DNA of 64,000 nt from Thiohalocapsa marina (GTDB lineage Bacteria; Pseudomonadota; Gammaproteobacteria; Chromatiales; Chromatiaceae): contig NZ_VWXX01000003.1 of the NCBI RefSeq assembly GCF_008632335.1, forward strand, positions 186,001-250,000, given 5' to 3'. The translations under genes and the position numbers were made by a program. Shown here in pieces: positions 63,692 through 64,000 of the stretch. Each line of letters starts with the position of its first letter. Position 1 is the stretch's first letter. The notes under the pieces are model-generated. The model saw nothing but the letters and a program-made list of their open reading frames with translations, searched no databases and had not been told where the DNA came from.

Positions 63692-64000
63692 TCAGTCCGA
63701 ACCCTGTCGGGCTGCATGCACCTCGGCCTCGGCGTCCCGGAAGCGTTCCTTGGCCTCCTCGACCCCGCCCTGCACCGTGGACCAGAGCTTGACGGCGCCC
63801 TTGATGGCGGTGCGCTGCACGTCTTCGTTGGTCAGCAGATAGGCCGCGGCGGCACCGATCAGCAGTCCCTTGAGGAAGCGGTCATTGGTGAAGCCCAGCA
63901 CCGACGGTGTCTGCCGTGCGGGATAGGTGCCCTGAGGGTTCATGGCCTGGCCCATGCCGGGGGGCGCGGCGTAGGCATCGGCGGGATAGCCCTGTTGCGG
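63692..64000 (-). CDS. Small YtxH-like membrane protein (5' end beyond right edge)
   Basis: The frame is open to the window edge (102 codons before the stop). An ATG at 63955 exists, but upstream codons (PQQGYPADAYAAPPG) are in the same frame and of similar character, so the gene probably starts outside. The visible part has a Pro/Gly/Tyr-rich N-terminus, a glycine/alanine membrane helix (FLKGLLIGAAAAYLLTN) and an amphipathic charged helix (VEEAKERFRDAEAEV). It ends 31 bases before the ATPase start, suggesting a shared operon and function. Confidence 0.7.
   Translation of the reverse strand, partial: PQQGYPADAYAAPPGMGQAMNPQGTYPARQTPSVLGFTNDRFLKGLLIGAAAAYLLTNEDVQRTAIKGAVKLWSTVQGGVEEAKERFRDAEAEVHAARQGSD

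Overview
This is a 64 kb stretch of a high-GC gammaproteobacterial chromosome. Two things suggest this. The gene order leuC-leuD-leuB-asd-fimV-truA-trpF-accD-folC-dedD-cvpA-purF-metZ, and the blocks aroA-cmk-rpsA-ihfB and surE-pcm-yqaA-nlpD-rpoS, are typical of Gammaproteobacteria. A complete cbb3 oxidase locus and a GspA/GspB (ExeA/ExeB-like) pair would suit a Chromatiales/Ectothiorhodospiraceae-type organism. That narrower placement is inference; no rRNA is present. There are no insertion sequences, CRISPR arrays or phage genes.

Layout. 1-7.5 kb is a minus-strand accessory block that reads as a defence island. It starts at a good promoter with an SNF2-family helicase, followed by a Phd/RelE-type toxin-antitoxin pair with its own operator-like palindrome. 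Next come a zeta-toxin-like P-loop kinase with a small partner, then a very long DNA adenine methyltransferase that runs off the left edge. 7.8-25.1 kb is the core biosynthetic run on the plus strand (leucine, lysine/methionine/threonine precursor, tryptophan, fatty acid, folate, purine and methionine genes, with fimV and truA embedded). It ends tail-to-tail with mgtE. 26.7-31.1 kb holds a GspA/GspB pair, a small membrane protein and a Bax-inhibitor-1 family gene. 31.4-34.7 kb has tRNA-Ser(UGA), glyA, nrdR and ribD. 34.8-40.8 kb has an Lpd-like oxidoreductase divergent from aroA-cmk-rpsA-ihfB. 41-47.4 kb is a minus-strand group (SCP2-like protein, Ppx/GppA, a large MscS-type channel, an Smr protein). 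47.7-51.7 kb is surE-pcm-yqaA-nlpD-rpoS. 52-61 kb is ccoNOQP plus the assembly genes ccoG-fixH-ccoI-ccoS. 61.5-64 kb carries a P-type metal ATPase without the usual CPC motif and the start of a small membrane-protein gene cut by the right edge.

How parts work together. leuCDB, trpFBA and asd feed amino-acid synthesis. accD, folC and purF supply fatty acids, folates and purines. aroA supplies chorismate for trp. rpoS sits in its usual stress-response neighbourhood, with nlpD linked to cell-wall amidase control and dedD (SPOR) to division. ccoNOQP builds the high-affinity terminal oxidase, and ccoG/H/I/S handle its copper and redox maturation.

Most interesting non-genic signal: a modular palindromic repeat, with a full 150 bp copy (41557-41706), a copy lacking one module (47521-47610) and a solo copy of that module (26566-26606). 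Its hairpins put AGGA/AGGAG in apical loops on one strand. Most interesting genic signals: the helicase/TA/zeta/methylase block, whose methylase has an AT-rich catalytic/target-recognition segment between GC-rich flanks, and a 43-residue membrane protein gene with a perfect Shine-Dalgarno inside the cbb3 locus.
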